A DNA stretch of 64,000 nt, from assembly GCA_913774625.1 (NCBI GenBank), contig CAJYHL010000043.1, positions 1-64,000 on the forward strand. The letters run 5' to 3'. The first letter of the stretch is position 1. Each line of letters begins with the position of its first letter. This stretch comes from an uncultured Acidovorax sp. Its GTDB lineage: Bacteria > Pseudomonadota > Gammaproteobacteria > Burkholderiales > Burkholderiaceae_C. A model generated the notes under the pieces. It was not told the origin of the DNA. It did not search any database and worked only from the letters and a program-made list of their open reading frames with translations. Below, in pieces: positions 48,137 through 57,232 of the stretch. Both the position numbers and the translations under genes were made by a program.

Positions 48137-48192
48137 TCCGGGGTACAAACGGGCCTTCGCCGCACGCATCCACTCTTCTCCGCCCACTGCAC

Positions 48193-48627
48193 ATGTCCAT
48201 GGAAAACGCCTTGCCCGGCTTCGGTGTCGAGATCCCCTTCGTGACCCATCTGGGCTTCACCCTGCACCGCATGGAAGGCGGCGAGTCCGAGCTGCGCTAC
48301 GAGGCCGCGCCCGAGCACCTCAATTCCTTCGCCGTCACGCACGGCGGCGCCACCATGACGCTGCTGGACGTGACCCTGGCGACGGCGGCGCGCAGCGTCA
48401 CGCCAGAATTCGGCGTGGTCACCATCGAGATGAAGACCAGCTTCATGCAGCCGGCCGTGGGGCCGCTGGTGGCCAGGGGGCGGCTGCTGCACCGCACGCG
48501 TTCCATCGCCTTCGTCGAAGGCACGGTCTACGACGCCCAGGGCCGCGCCTGCAGCCATGCCACGGGCACCTTCAAGTACGTGCGGCGGCAGCCGGCGGAA
48601 GGCGCCGCCCCCTTGCCCACCGATTGA
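48193..48627 (+). CDS. PaaI-type hotdog thioesterase
   Basis: A 144-residue hotdog-fold protein of the PaaI/YdiI thioesterase family, hydrolysing acyl-CoA. The central helix carries the family motif HGGATMTLLDVTLATAA, preceded by HLNSFAVT, and VTIEMKTSFMQPAVGPLVAR follows. A second in-frame ATG lies 6 bp further (48199). It probably relieves CoA trapping in the acyl-CoA pathway around it. Confidence 0.9.
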   Translation: MSMENALPGFGVEIPFVTHLGFTLHRMEGGESELRYEAAPEHLNSFAVTHGGATMTLLDVTLATAARSVTPEFGVVTIEMKTSFMQPAVGPLVARGRLLHRTRSIAFVEGTVYDAQGRACSHATGTFKYVRRQPAEGAAPLPTD

Positions 48628-48687
48628 GCGCACGCATCCGGGCGGGCCATGGCCGCAGCGGCGCCAGCTTGCAACTTGTGCATCCAA

Positions 48688-48738
48688 TCGTGCTACAGCG
48701 CTTGATTCATGGGCGCAAGCAGCTATCGTAAAAATAGC
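48688..48738. repeat. Short intergenic palindrome upstream of the MDR gene
   Basis: GCTACAGCGCTTG, a 9-nt loop and CGCAAGCAGCTAT form an imperfect inverted repeat, followed by AAAAATAGC. The words AGCGCTTG and AGCTAT match the repeat family seen at 12921-12950. It ends 15 bp before the AAGGAG start signal of the next gene. Confidence 0.4.
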
Positions 48739-48753
48739 AAAGGAGATACCGAC

Positions 48754-49770
48754 ATGCCACGCAACCAACAAATCCTGCTGGACAACCGTCCCCAGGGCGA
48801 AGCCACCACGGCCAACTTCAAGCTCGTCGCCACCGATACGCCGGCTCTGGCCGACGGCCAGGTGCTGGTGCGCCACCACTACCTGAGCCTGGACCCCTAC
48901 ATGCGCGGGCGCATGAACGAGAGCAAGAGCTACGCCGCCAGCCAGCCGCTGGGCGAGCCGATGATCGGCGGCACGGTGGGCGAGGTGGTGGAAAGCCGCC
49001 ACCCCAAGTACGCCGTGGGCGACAAGGTCGTCGGCATGGGCGGCTGGCAGGAATACAGCGTGGTCGACGGCAACGAGCCCGGCATGCTGCGCAAGGTCGA
49101 TACGACCCACGTGCCGCTCTCGCACTACCTGGGCGCCGTGGGCATGCCCGGCGTGACGGCCTGGTACGGCCTGGTCAAGATCATCGAGCCCAAGGCGGGC
49201 GAGACCGTCGTGGTCAGCGCCGCCACGGGCGCCGTGGGCAGCGCCTTCGCGGCCCTGGCCAAGGCCCGGGGTTGCCGCGTGGTGGGCATTGCCGGCGGCA
49301 CGGAGAAGTGCCGCTACGCCACCGAAGAACTCGGCTTCGACGTGTGCATCGACCACCGCGAGCACGGCGACCTGAAGGCGATGTCCAAGGCCCTGAAGGA
49401 AGCCTGCCCGAACGGCATCGACGGCTACTTCGAGAACGTGGGCGGCTACATCCTCGACGCCGTGCTGCTGCGCGCCAACGCCTTCGCCCGCGTGGCGGTG
49501 TGCGGCATGATCGCTGGCTACGACGGCCAGCCCCTGCCGCTGCAGAACCCCGCGCTCATCCTCATCAACCGCATGAAGGTGCAGGGCTTCATCGTCAGCG
49601 AGCACATGGAAGTCTGGCCCGAGGCGCTCAAGGAACTGGGCGGCCTGGTCGCTGCGGGCAAGCTGCGCCCGCGCGAGACCATCGCCGAAGGCCTGGCCGC
49701 CGCGCCCGAGGCCTTCCTGGGCCTGCTCAAGGGCAAGAACTTCGGCAAGCAGCTGGTCAAGCTGGTCTGA
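48754..49770 (+). CDS. NADP-dependent zinc-free MDR reductase (CurA-like)
   Basis: Medium-chain reductase of the leukotriene-B4-dehydrogenase / CurA type, 338 residues, which reduces the double bond of alkenals and enones with NADPH. AAGGAG is 8 nt before the ATG. It shows LSLDPYMRGRMNESKSY, GGTVGEVVESRHP, GMPGVTAWYGL, the nucleotide-binding VVSAATGAVGSAFAALAKA, and FENVGGYILDAVL, and lacks the zinc-binding cysteines of alcohol dehydrogenases. It is followed by a GNAT and a GST gene, which would fit a detoxification set for reactive carbonyls. Confidence 0.93.
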   Translation: MPRNQQILLDNRPQGEATTANFKLVATDTPALADGQVLVRHHYLSLDPYMRGRMNESKSYAASQPLGEPMIGGTVGEVVESRHPKYAVGDKVVGMGGWQEYSVVDGNEPGMLRKVDTTHVPLSHYLGAVGMPGVTAWYGLVKIIEPKAGETVVVSAATGAVGSAFAALAKARGCRVVGIAGGTEKCRYATEELGFDVCIDHREHGDLKAMSKALKEACPNGIDGYFENVGGYILDAVLLRANAFARVAVCGMIAGYDGQPLPLQNPALILINRMKVQGFIVSEHMEVWPEALKELGGLVAAGKLRPRETIAEGLAAAPEAFLGLLKGKNFGKQLVKLV

Positions 49771-49776
49771 AAGGCC

Positions 49777-50250
49777 ATGGCGGCACCGACCCCCTTGCAA
49801 CTGCACTGGACCTGGGCCCGCTTCGACGACCTGGGCGTGCATGCGCTGCACGACGCGCTGTCGCTGCGCTGCCGGGTCTTCATCCTGGAGCAGGGGCCCT
49901 ACCAGGACCCGGACGATGCCGACAAGCGTTCCTGGCACCTGCTGGGCCGCGCCGCGCCCGGGGGGCCGCTGCTGGCCACGCTGCGGGTCGTGGACCCTGG
50001 CGTGAACTATCCAGAGCCCTCCATCGGCCGCGTGGTCACGGCGCCCGAGGCGCGCGGCACCGGCGCCGGCCGGGCGCTGGTGGCCGAGGGCCTGGCGCGC
50101 TGCCGCGCAGCCTGGCCGGGGCAGTCGGTACGCATCAGCGCCCAGGCGCATCTGCAGCGCTTCTATGGCGAGCACGGCTTCGCCGCCGTCTCGCCCGAAT
50201 ACCTGGAAGACGGCATTCCCCATGTCGAGATGCTCTGCGGCCCCGCTTGA
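49777..50250 (+). CDS. GNAT N-acetyltransferase, ElaA-like
   Basis: A 157-residue GNAT-fold protein of the ElaA type. Motifs are LHDALSLRCRVFILEQGPYQ (typical ElaA start), IGRVVTAPEARGTGAGRALV (acetyl-CoA pyrophosphate loop), ISAQAHLQRFYGEHGF and the final YLEDGIPHVEM. The substrate is unknown for the family. It starts 6 bp after the MDR gene and ends 36 bp before the GST gene. Confidence 0.9.
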   Translation: MAAPTPLQLHWTWARFDDLGVHALHDALSLRCRVFILEQGPYQDPDDADKRSWHLLGRAAPGGPLLATLRVVDPGVNYPEPSIGRVVTAPEARGTGAGRALVAEGLARCRAAWPGQSVRISAQAHLQRFYGEHGFAAVSPEYLEDGIPHVEMLCGPA

Positions 50251-50286
50251 GGGCCCGGCAGAAGAACAGGAAAAGGAGAGCCCCCG

Positions 50287-51222
50287 ATGACCACCGAACT
50301 CATCCTGCACCACTACCCCTCGTCGCCGTTCTCCGAAAAGATCCGGCTGGCGCTGGGCATGAAGCAGCTGGCGTGGAAGTCCGTCATCGTGCCCAGCGTG
50401 GCCCCCAAGCCCGACGTGGTCGCGCTCACGGGCGGCTACCGCCGCACGCCCTTCCTGCAGGTGGGCGCCGACGTCTATTGCGACACGGCCCTGATCTGCG
50501 AGGTGCTGGAGCACACCCAGCCCGAGCCGCCGCTCTTTCCCCCGCACCTGAAAGGCGTGGCCCGCGTCTTCGCGCAGTGGGCCGACACCACGCTGTTCTG
50601 GGCCGCCATGGCCTACAACCTGCAGCCCAAGGGCGCCAGTGTGCTGTTCGCCAACCTGCCACAGGCGGCGCAGCAGGTCTTCGTAGCCGACCGGCGGGCG
50701 ATGAGCGGCGGCATGCACCGGCCCCACCCGCAGGACGCCACGGGCGCCTACCGTTCCTATCTGCGCCGCATCGCCCACATGGCCGAGGAGCACGACTTCC
50801 TCTTCGGCGCAGAGCCCTGCGTGGCCGACCTGGCGGCCTACCACCCGCTCTGGTTCACGCGCCAGTGCGTGCCCGTCATGGCCGACATCTTCGCCGCCAC
50901 CCCGGCCGTCACCGAATGGATGGACCGCGTTGCCGCGCTGGGCCATGGCCGCATGGAGAAGTTCGATGCGGAGAGTGCCATCGCCGTGGCGGCCCGCTCC
51001 GAGCCGCTGCCGCTGGTGGGCGAGGTGTTCCAGGACGAGCACGGCATCGCGCTGGGCAGCGAGGTGACGATCGCCGCCGAAACCTTCGGCCCCGAACCCA
51101 CCCAGGGCACGCTGGTGGCGGCCACGCGCACCCGTTACACGCTGCGCCGCACCGACCCGCGCGCCGGTACCGTTCACGTCCACTTCCCGCGCATCGGCTA
51201 TGCGCTGAAACCGGCCGCCTGA
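50287..51222 (+). CDS. Glutathione S-transferase family protein
   Basis: A 311-residue protein. The N-terminal thioredoxin-like GST domain (about 3-80) has YPSSPFSEKIRLALGMKQL with a Ser in the active-site region, GGYRRTPFLQVGADVYCDTALI. A helical C-terminal domain (about 95-215) follows, and then about 90 extra residues (from about VGEVFQDEHGIALGSEVTIA) that look like a small beta-rich add-on not found in simple GSTs. AAGGAG precedes the ATG. Likely cytoplasmic detoxification; the substrate is unknown. Confidence 0.88.
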   Translation: MTTELILHHYPSSPFSEKIRLALGMKQLAWKSVIVPSVAPKPDVVALTGGYRRTPFLQVGADVYCDTALICEVLEHTQPEPPLFPPHLKGVARVFAQWADTTLFWAAMAYNLQPKGASVLFANLPQAAQQVFVADRRAMSGGMHRPHPQDATGAYRSYLRRIAHMAEEHDFLFGAEPCVADLAAYHPLWFTRQCVPVMADIFAATPAVTEWMDRVAALGHGRMEKFDAESAIAVAARSEPLPLVGEVFQDEHGIALGSEVTIAAETFGPEPTQGTLVAATRTRYTLRRTDPRAGTVHVHFPRIGYALKPAA

Positions 51223-51290
51223 AAAAGCGCTGCGTGCGCGGCGCCTGCCCCGACCGACGATTCACACAAAACCATAAGCAGGAGATAAAG

Positions 51291-52196
51291 ATGATCGAAG
51301 ACTTTCACGGCAAGACCGCCGTCATCACGGGCGCGGGTTCCGGCTTCGGGCTGGAATGCGCGCGCATCGGCGCGCAGCGCGGCATGAACCTGGTGCTGGT
51401 CGATGTGCAGCAGAACGCGCTGGACGCCGCGGCGGCGGAGATGCAGGCGGCCGGTGCCCAGGTGCTGGCCCAGCGCGTGGACGTGTCGAGCGCCCCGCAG
51501 ATGGAAGCGCTGGCCGCCGCCGTGCAGCAGCGCTTCGGCGCGCCGCACCTGGTCTTCAACAACGCCGGCGTGGGCGCGGGCGGGCTGCTGTGGGAAAACA
51601 CCGTGGCCGACTGGGAATGGGTGCTGGGCGTGAACCTCTGGGGCGTGGTGCATGGTGTGCGCCTCTTCACGCCCATGATGCTGGACGCCGCCCGGCAGGA
51701 CCCGGCCTGGCGCGGCCACATCGTCAACACCGCCAGCATGGCGGGGCTGCTGAACCCGCCCAACATGGGCATCTACAACGTCAGCAAGCATGCGGTGGTG
51801 AGCCTGAGCGAGACGCTGCACCAGGACCTGTCGCTGGTCACCGAACAGGTCGGCGCCAGCGTGCTGTGCCCGTATTTCGTGGCCACCGGCATCAACGCCA
51901 GCGAGCGCAACCGCCCCGGCGCGCTGGCGGCTGGTCAGCCCACCAAGAGCCAGCTGATCGGCCAGGCCATGATCGGCCGCGCCGTCAGCAGCGGCAAGGT
52001 GTCGGCCGCCGAGGTGGCCGCCAAGGTCTTCGCGGCCGTGGCCGCCAACCAGTTCTACATCTACAGCCACCCGCAGGCCCTGGCCCCGGTGCAGACCCGG
52101 CTGGAAGACGTGCTGCAGGCCCGTAACCCCACCGACGCTTTCGCCGACAAGCCCGAGCTGGGCGCTCAGCTGCGGGCGCAGTTGCGGGCGGTCTGA
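51291..52196 (+). CDS. SDR-family NAD(P)-dependent oxidoreductase
   Basis: Classical SDR of 301 residues with AGGAG before the ATG. Motifs are VITGAGSGFGLECARIG, NNAGVGAGG, NTASMAGLL with the catalytic Ser, and YNVSKHAVVSLSE with Tyr/Lys, then CPYFVATGIN. The C-terminal extension (about 250-301) is helical. It is unlike the SDR at 47345. It ends the plus-strand metabolic cluster, convergent with the DUF1566 gene. Confidence 0.92.
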   Translation: MIEDFHGKTAVITGAGSGFGLECARIGAQRGMNLVLVDVQQNALDAAAAEMQAAGAQVLAQRVDVSSAPQMEALAAAVQQRFGAPHLVFNNAGVGAGGLLWENTVADWEWVLGVNLWGVVHGVRLFTPMMLDAARQDPAWRGHIVNTASMAGLLNPPNMGIYNVSKHAVVSLSETLHQDLSLVTEQVGASVLCPYFVATGINASERNRPGALAAGQPTKSQLIGQAMIGRAVSSGKVSAAEVAAKVFAAVAANQFYIYSHPQALAPVQTRLEDVLQARNPTDAFADKPELGAQLRAQLRAV

Positions 52197-52243
52197 GCCC
52201 CTGCGGCAACGACGCCGGAAGGGGCGGGTAAGCCGCGCTGCGG

Positions 52244-52903
52244 CTACGGCTGCGGCCGCACCAGCCGCACCGGCAGCCGCACCCCCTTGCCCACGCTGCC
52301 CTGGGCTTCGCCGCTGTCCATGTCCACCGCCCAGCCCTGCTGGGCCTTCAGGCCGCTTTCGCCCATGCCTCCGCGCTGCACGTTGCCGTAGGCATAGGGG
52401 TTGACCGTCGCGGTGTTGACGCTGGCCGTGCCCGTCCAGTGGAACTCGCGCGGCGTGGCCGGGAACAGCACCGGGTCCACCGTGGGCGGCTTCTTGCTGC
52501 GGTTGACCAGCCGGCGCAGCTCCGGCACGCGCGGCAGGCGCCAGCGCACGCCCTCGGCCTTGCCGCGCGCGATGGCCAGGGCCTGGGCCTCCGAATAGGT
52601 CATGCGGTGCGGCTCGCCGGTGCAGGTGCTGCCGTTCCACTGCATGCCCTCCACGCAGCGCTGCCAGGCCAGGCGGGACCGGTCGTCCAGCACGTAGAGG
52701 CCGTCTTCCGAGGGGTGCAGGGCGGGCAGGGCGCGGGGAGGGGGAGGGGCGTCCGCCTCGTCGTCCGCTTCGTCCTGGGCGGAGGCGGCGTGTGCGGCTG
52801 CGGCGGGCCCGGCATGGGCGGGCAGGACGGCCATCAGCACCAGCAGGGCGGAAGCCAGCAAGGTGGCGGAAAGCGGCGTGGGGCGTGCGTGTCCAGCGGT
52901 CAT
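52244..52903 (-). CDS. DUF1566 (Lcl-type) exported protein
   Basis: A 219-residue protein with a signal peptide (about 1-33, ending in PAHAG), an acidic Ala/Pro linker (QDEADDEADAPPPP), and one DUF1566 domain (about 70-215). This has the family marks LYVLDDRSRLAWQRCVEGM, MTYSEAQALAIA, WRLPRVPELRRLVN and FHWTGTAS. Two cysteines (CVEGM, STCTGE) may form a disulfide. The role of DUF1566 proteins is not known. I chose the start at MTAGHARP so that the signal peptide begins correctly; the open frame extends further upstream. Confidence 0.82.
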   Translation of the reverse strand: MTAGHARPTPLSATLLASALLVLMAVLPAHAGPAAAAHAASAQDEADDEADAPPPPRALPALHPSEDGLYVLDDRSRLAWQRCVEGMQWNGSTCTGEPHRMTYSEAQALAIARGKAEGVRWRLPRVPELRRLVNRSKKPPTVDPVLFPATPREFHWTGTASVNTATVNPYAYGNVQRGGMGESGLKAQQGWAVDMDSGEAQGSVGKGVRLPVRLVRPQP

Positions 52904-53129
52904 GGGCGAACGATACTCCTGCCGCTGCTGGCGAGCCCGCCTCGCGCGGGACATCGGCAGCAGTGGTGGCAAAAGCCACCGCAGGCCCCGGGGCCGTAGG
53001 GTGCGGGCGGCACAATGCGGTCCCTCTCCGAACACGTTCACAGACGGGGCCTGCTGGGTGGCCCGGCGCACGCATTGCCCAGGCGCTCTTCGCAGCGCAT
53101 GGCGCCGTTGGCCCTGGCGTTTTCCATCG

Positions 53130-54332
53130 ATGTCCTTGCATTCCTCCTCCCTTTCCTCTCCGCCCGCGCCGGCCGCCGGCCGCCTGGCCTCCATCGATGC
53201 GCTGCGCGGCCTGGTCATGCTGTTCATGCTGCTGGACCATGTGCGCGAGACCTTCTTCCTGCACCATCAGGTGACGGACCCGATGGACGTCGATGCCACC
53301 GCGCCCTCGGTCTTCTTCAGCCGCCTGCTGGCCCATGTCTGCGCGCCCGTGTTCGTGTTCCTCACGGGCGTGTCGGCCTTTCTCTACGGCGCCCGGATGC
53401 CGCAGGGCGGGCGGGCTGCCACGGCCGGCTTCCTGCTCAAGCGGGGCCTTTTCCTGGTGGCGCTGGAGCTCACCCTGGTCAGCTTCGCCTGGACCTTCCA
53501 GTTCCCGCCCAAGGTCATCTATTTGCAGGTGATCTGGGCGATAGGTCTCAGCATGCTGGCGCTGTCCGCACTGGTGTGGCTGCCGCGCGGCGCGCTGGCT
53601 GGGCTGGGGCTGGCGCTGGTGGCGGGCCACAACCTGCTCGACGGCCTGCACTTCGCGCCCGGCCATGCGTTGCACGCGCCCTGGGCGGTGCTGCATGACC
53701 GGGGCTGGATCGACCTGGGCGGGACGGGCGCCGATGCGGTGCTGCGCCTGCGCACCTCCTACCCCGTGCTGCCCTGGATCGGCGTGATCGCGCTGGGCTA
53801 TGCCGCCGGCGCCTGGTTCGCGCCCGCCGTGCCGGCGGCTGCGCGCCAGCGCCGCCTGCTGGGCTGGGGCCTGGCGCTGCTGGCGGGCTTCGCGCTGCTG
53901 AGGGCCTGGAACGGCTATGGCGACCGGCCCTGGGCGGCGGCCGACACGGCGCTGGCCGCGGCCATGGGCTTTCTCAACGTCACCAAGTACCCGCCCTCGC
54001 TGCTGTTCGTGGCGCTGACGCTGGGCGTGGGCTTGCTGCTGTTGTGGGCGCTGGAGCGCCTGCCGCCGGCCAGCCGCTGGCTGCAGGTGCTGGCCGGCTA
54101 CGGCGCCGCGCCCATGTTCTTCTACCTGCTGCATCTCTACGTGCTGCGCCTGCTCTACGTGGCGGCGCTGGCGCTGTGGGGCGCCAACCAGGGCCGCTAT
54201 TTCGGCTTCGACGGCATGGGCGCGGTGTGGCTCACGGCCATCGCGCTGGCGGCGCTGCTCTACGTGCCCACGCGTGCCTTCGGGCGCTTCAAGGCGCGGC
54301 GCAAGGACATCGCCTGGCTCAAGTATCTGTAG
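53130..54332 (+). CDS. DUF1624 / HGSNAT-like membrane protein
   Basis: A 400-residue polytopic membrane protein with about ten hydrophobic segments, related to DUF1624 and the heparan-alpha-glucosaminide N-acetyltransferase-like family. The typical start is RLASIDALRGLVMLFMLLDH with the conserved Asp/Arg and His, followed by SRLLAHVCAPVFVFLTGVSA and GAAPMFFYLLHLYVLRLLYV. Such proteins are thought to move acetyl groups across the inner membrane to a sugar. Substrate unknown. The start at MSLHSSSL puts a short polar tail before the first helix. Confidence 0.85.
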   Translation: MSLHSSSLSSPPAPAAGRLASIDALRGLVMLFMLLDHVRETFFLHHQVTDPMDVDATAPSVFFSRLLAHVCAPVFVFLTGVSAFLYGARMPQGGRAATAGFLLKRGLFLVALELTLVSFAWTFQFPPKVIYLQVIWAIGLSMLALSALVWLPRGALAGLGLALVAGHNLLDGLHFAPGHALHAPWAVLHDRGWIDLGGTGADAVLRLRTSYPVLPWIGVIALGYAAGAWFAPAVPAAARQRRLLGWGLALLAGFALLRAWNGYGDRPWAAADTALAAAMGFLNVTKYPPSLLFVALTLGVGLLLLWALERLPPASRWLQVLAGYGAAPMFFYLLHLYVLRLLYVAALALWGANQGRYFGFDGMGAVWLTAIALAALLYVPTRAFGRFKARRKDIAWLKYL

Positions 54333-54357
54333 CAGTCCTAGTGCAGCCCTAGACGGT

Positions 54358-54374
54358 GCTATCCGAAAGATAGC
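54358..54374. repeat. GCTATC/GATAGC palindrome
   Basis: GCTATC (54358-54363) and GATAGC (54369-54374) form a perfect 6-bp hairpin with a 5-nt loop, followed by GCAAGG. It lies 23 bp after the membrane-protein stop, and its words match the other short repeats of this window. No T run is present. Confidence 0.35.
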
Positions 54375-54458
54375 GCAAGGCCGTTGTGCAGCAAGGGCTC
54401 GTCGCTGCAATTGACCTTGCATGGGCAGGCCATGGCGGGCTTGGCGACAATCGATCGG

Positions 54459-55736
54459 ATGAGTTCTTCGATTTCTTCTTCGTCTTCCACGGCTGTTTCG
54501 TCTTCTCCTTCCTCCGCGCCGGCCTCCGGTGCCCATTTCCTGCGGCTGGCCCTGGTGCTGGGCCTGCTCTCGGCCATCGGGCCCTTCGCCATCGACATGT
54601 ACTTGCCGGCGCTGCCGGCCATCGGCGCCAGCCTGCGGGCCGAGGTGGGCGCGGTGCAGTGGAGCCTGACCGCCTTCTTCCTCGCGCTGGCGGTGGGCCA
54701 GCTGGTCTATGGCCCGGTGTCCGACCGCGTGGGGCGCAAGCCGCCGCTCTACTTCGGCCTGGCGCTGTTCGCCGTGGCCAGCGTGGGCTGCGCCCTGGCC
54801 ACGCGCATCGAAGTGCTGGTGCCGCTGCGCTTCCTGCAGGGCCTGGGCGCCGCGGCCGGCATGGCCATCCCGCGCGCCGTGGTGCGCGACCTCCATACCG
54901 GCACCGAGGCCGCCCGCCTCATGTCGCTGCTCATGCTGGTCTTCAGCGTCTCGCCCCTGCTGGCGCCGCTGGCGGGCAGCGGCGTGATCGCGCTGGCCGG
55001 CTGGCGCGGCGTGTTCTGGACGGTGGCGCTGGCGGCCCTCGCCGGCCTGGTGCTGGTGCGCCAGGCGCTGGCAGAAACGCGCACGCCCGCCAGCCGCGCC
55101 ACCCATGCCGAGGGGCCGGGCGCGCTCGCGGCCTACGGCCGCCTGCTGCGCGATGCGCACTACCTGGGCCTGGTGCTGATCGGCGGCTGCTCCATGGCCG
55201 GCTTCTTCGTCTATCTGGCGGGCTCGCCCTTCGTGCTGATCGACCACTACGGCCTCAGCTCCGTGCAATACAGCCTGGCCTTCTCGGTCAATGCGGCGGC
55301 CTTCTTCGCCTCGGCCCAGTTCACGGCGCGGCTGGGGCGGCGCTTCGGGCTGGTGCGGGTGGTGAAGGCCGCCGTCACGGCGGCTGCGGCCTGCATGCTT
55401 GCACTGCTGGCCTACTACGCCCTGGGCGGCGACCGGCTGGCGGTGCTCCTGGCGCTCTACTTCATGGCGAGCGCGGCCATGGGGCTGGTCATTCCGACGA
55501 CCTCGGTGCTGGCCCTGGAAGAACATGGTGCCATCGCCGGCACCGCGTCGGCCCTGCTGGGCACGCTGCAGATGCTGGCCGGCGCCATCGCCATGGGCAT
55601 TGCGGGCGCCTTCGCCAACGGCAAGCCCCTGCCCATGGTGGTGGGCATGGCCTCGGGCGCGCTGCTGGGCTTCGTGCTGACCTGGCTGACGCTGGGCGGG
55701 CGCCGCGCGCACCGGGTGGCCGGGGGCGTGCGGTGA
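54459..55736 (+). CDS. Bcr/CflA-family multidrug MFS transporter
   Basis: Proton-driven drug exporter of the DHA1 Bcr/CflA type with 12 membrane segments. The start is uncertain: ATG 54459 gives 425 residues with a Ser-rich tail (MSSSISSSSSTAV); ATG 54432 would add 9. Motifs are GPFAIDMYLPALPAIG (motif D1), the loop motif A GPVSDRVGRKPP, RFLQGLGAAAGMAIPRAVVRD, and SPLLAPLAGSGV. The stop overlaps the GTG start of the next transporter gene (GTGA), so both are made together. Confidence 0.9.
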   Translation: MSSSISSSSSTAVSSSPSSAPASGAHFLRLALVLGLLSAIGPFAIDMYLPALPAIGASLRAEVGAVQWSLTAFFLALAVGQLVYGPVSDRVGRKPPLYFGLALFAVASVGCALATRIEVLVPLRFLQGLGAAAGMAIPRAVVRDLHTGTEAARLMSLLMLVFSVSPLLAPLAGSGVIALAGWRGVFWTVALAALAGLVLVRQALAETRTPASRATHAEGPGALAAYGRLLRDAHYLGLVLIGGCSMAGFFVYLAGSPFVLIDHYGLSSVQYSLAFSVNAAAFFASAQFTARLGRRFGLVRVVKAAVTAAAACMLALLAYYALGGDRLAVLLALYFMASAAMGLVIPTTSVLALEEHGAIAGTASALLGTLQMLAGAIAMGIAGAFANGKPLPMVVGMASGALLGFVLTWLTLGGRRAHRVAGGVR

Positions 55737-57178
55737 GCGCGGCCGGCGTGGCCGATACGGCGGGCGGCACGGCGCCCGACGGGCTGCCGCAGCCGGCGCG
55801 TTCGCGCGCCATGCTGGTCATCATCCTGGGCCTCACGCTCTCGGTGCTGGACATCAGCATCGTCAACCTGGCGCTGCCGGGCATCGCGCGCGAGCTGCAG
55901 GCGGATGCCTCCAGCGCCATCTGGATCGTCAACGCCTACCAGCTCGCCGCCCTTGTGCTGCTGCTGCCGCTGGCCGCGCTGGGCGACCGGCTGGGCTACC
56001 GGCGCGTCTATCTGGTGGGCATGGCGGTGTTCACGGTGGCTTCGCTGGGCGCCATGCTGGCCACTTCGCTGAACGGGCTGATCGTGGCGCGGGCATTGCA
56101 GGGCGCGGGCTCGGCAGGCGTCATGAGCGTGAACGCGGCGCTGGTGCGGCTGATCTATCCGCGCGACCGGCTGGGCCGGGGCGTGGCGCTCAATTCGCTG
56201 GTGGTGGCGGGCGCCACCATGGCCGGGCCGTCGGTGGCGGCAGCCATCCTGTCGGTCGCCAGCTGGCCGTGGCTCTTCGCGCTGAATCTGCCGCTGGGCG
56301 TCTTCACGCTGTGGCTGGGCCGGCGGGCGCTGCCCTTCAACCCGGCCCGGGAAAGCGGCAGCGGGCAGGCCATCGCGCCGCTGGACGTGGCCCTCAACAT
56401 CGCCATGTTCACGCTGATCTTCATCGGCGTGGAGCGGCTGGGCGTGCGCATCGAAGGTGCTGCTGCCGCCGCCGCGGCGCAGGCGGGTGGCACGGCCGCC
56501 GGCTGGCTGCTGCTGGCGGCCGGGCTGGCGGTGGGCGCCGTCTTCCTGCGGCGCCAGTGGCCGCTGGCGGCGCCGCTCTTTCCGGTCGATCTGCTGCGCA
56601 TTCCGGTGTTCGCGCTGTCCATGGGCGCCTCGGTGGGCGCCTTCTGCGCGCAGATGCTGGCCTTCCTGGCGCTGCCTTTCCTGTTCCTCGAAGTGCAGGG
56701 CCGATCGCATCTGGAAGCGGGGCTGCTGATGACCGTCTGGCCGCTGGCCATCGTGCTGGTGGCGCCCGTGGCCGGCCGGCTCATCGGCCGCATCGCCGAC
56801 GGCCTGCTGGGCGGCGTGGGCATGGCGGTGTTCGCGGCCGGCCTGCTGCTGCTGGCCTGGCAGCCCGCGCATGCGGCGGCCTGGGACATCGCCTGGCGCA
56901 TGGCGCTCTGCGGCGCGGGCTTCGCGCTGTTCCAGTCGCCCAACAACCACACCATCGTGACCACCGCGCCCCTGCAGCGCAGCGGCGCGGCCAGCGGCAT
57001 GCTGGGCACGGCGCGGCTCACCGGCCAGACCCTGGGCGCGGTGCTGCTGGCCGGCATCTTCGCCGTGTGGACGGGGCACGACGGCCGGGGCGAATCGGTG
57101 GCGCTGATGGTGGCCGCCGTGAGCGCGGTGCTCTCGGGCATCAGCAGCTCCCTGCGCGTGGGGCGGGCGCGGCACTGA
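55733..57178 (+). CDS. DHA2-family MFS drug exporter
   Basis: Drug:H+ antiporter of the 14-segment EmrB/QacA type, 481 residues. GTG at 55733 is the only start near the overlap with the previous stop. Marks are LTLSVLDISIVNLALPGIAR (motif D2), WIVNAYQLAALVLLLPLAAL, GDRLGYRRVYLVG (motif A), and RALQGAGSAGVMSVNAAL. No MFP partner (EmrA) or TolC-like gene is adjacent. The neighbour is a 12-segment exporter, so this is a tandem efflux pair; a regulator gene is missing from the vicinity. Confidence 0.92.
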   Translation: MSAAGVADTAGGTAPDGLPQPARSRAMLVIILGLTLSVLDISIVNLALPGIARELQADASSAIWIVNAYQLAALVLLLPLAALGDRLGYRRVYLVGMAVFTVASLGAMLATSLNGLIVARALQGAGSAGVMSVNAALVRLIYPRDRLGRGVALNSLVVAGATMAGPSVAAAILSVASWPWLFALNLPLGVFTLWLGRRALPFNPARESGSGQAIAPLDVALNIAMFTLIFIGVERLGVRIEGAAAAAAAQAGGTAAGWLLLAAGLAVGAVFLRRQWPLAAPLFPVDLLRIPVFALSMGASVGAFCAQMLAFLALPFLFLEVQGRSHLEAGLLMTVWPLAIVLVAPVAGRLIGRIADGLLGGVGMAVFAAGLLLLAWQPAHAAAWDIAWRMALCGAGFALFQSPNNHTIVTTAPLQRSGAASGMLGTARLTGQTLGAVLLAGIFAVWTGHDGRGESVALMVAAVSAVLSGISSSLRVGRARH

Positions 57179-57210
57179 GGGCCGGCCTGCACCCCTCGTC
57201 CCAGCTGGGC

Positions 57211-57232
57211 ATTTCGCTATTTAATTCATAGC
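57211..57232. repeat. Short GCTAT palindrome between convergent genes
   Basis: TTCGCTATTTAATTCATAGC forms an imperfect inverted repeat (GCTAT/ATAGC) that ends the gap between the convergent exporter and DUF72 genes. The wording is close to the other short intergenic repeats here; the A+T content stands out in this G+C-rich sequence. Confidence 0.3.

Noticed and set aside
51198-55712. A 1504-codon open frame on the minus strand, spanning several plus-strand genes
   Set aside because: Low-complexity Arg/Gly/His/Gln-rich translation antisense to well-recognised genes (SDR, membrane protein, MFS). Such long shadow frames are expected at this G+C content with third-position bias.
54386-57178. A 930-codon plus-strand frame across both MFS genes
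   Set aside because: Only the part from GTG 55733 is an MFS protein. The first 449 codons are a frame shadow of the Bcr/CflA gene, not a fusion.
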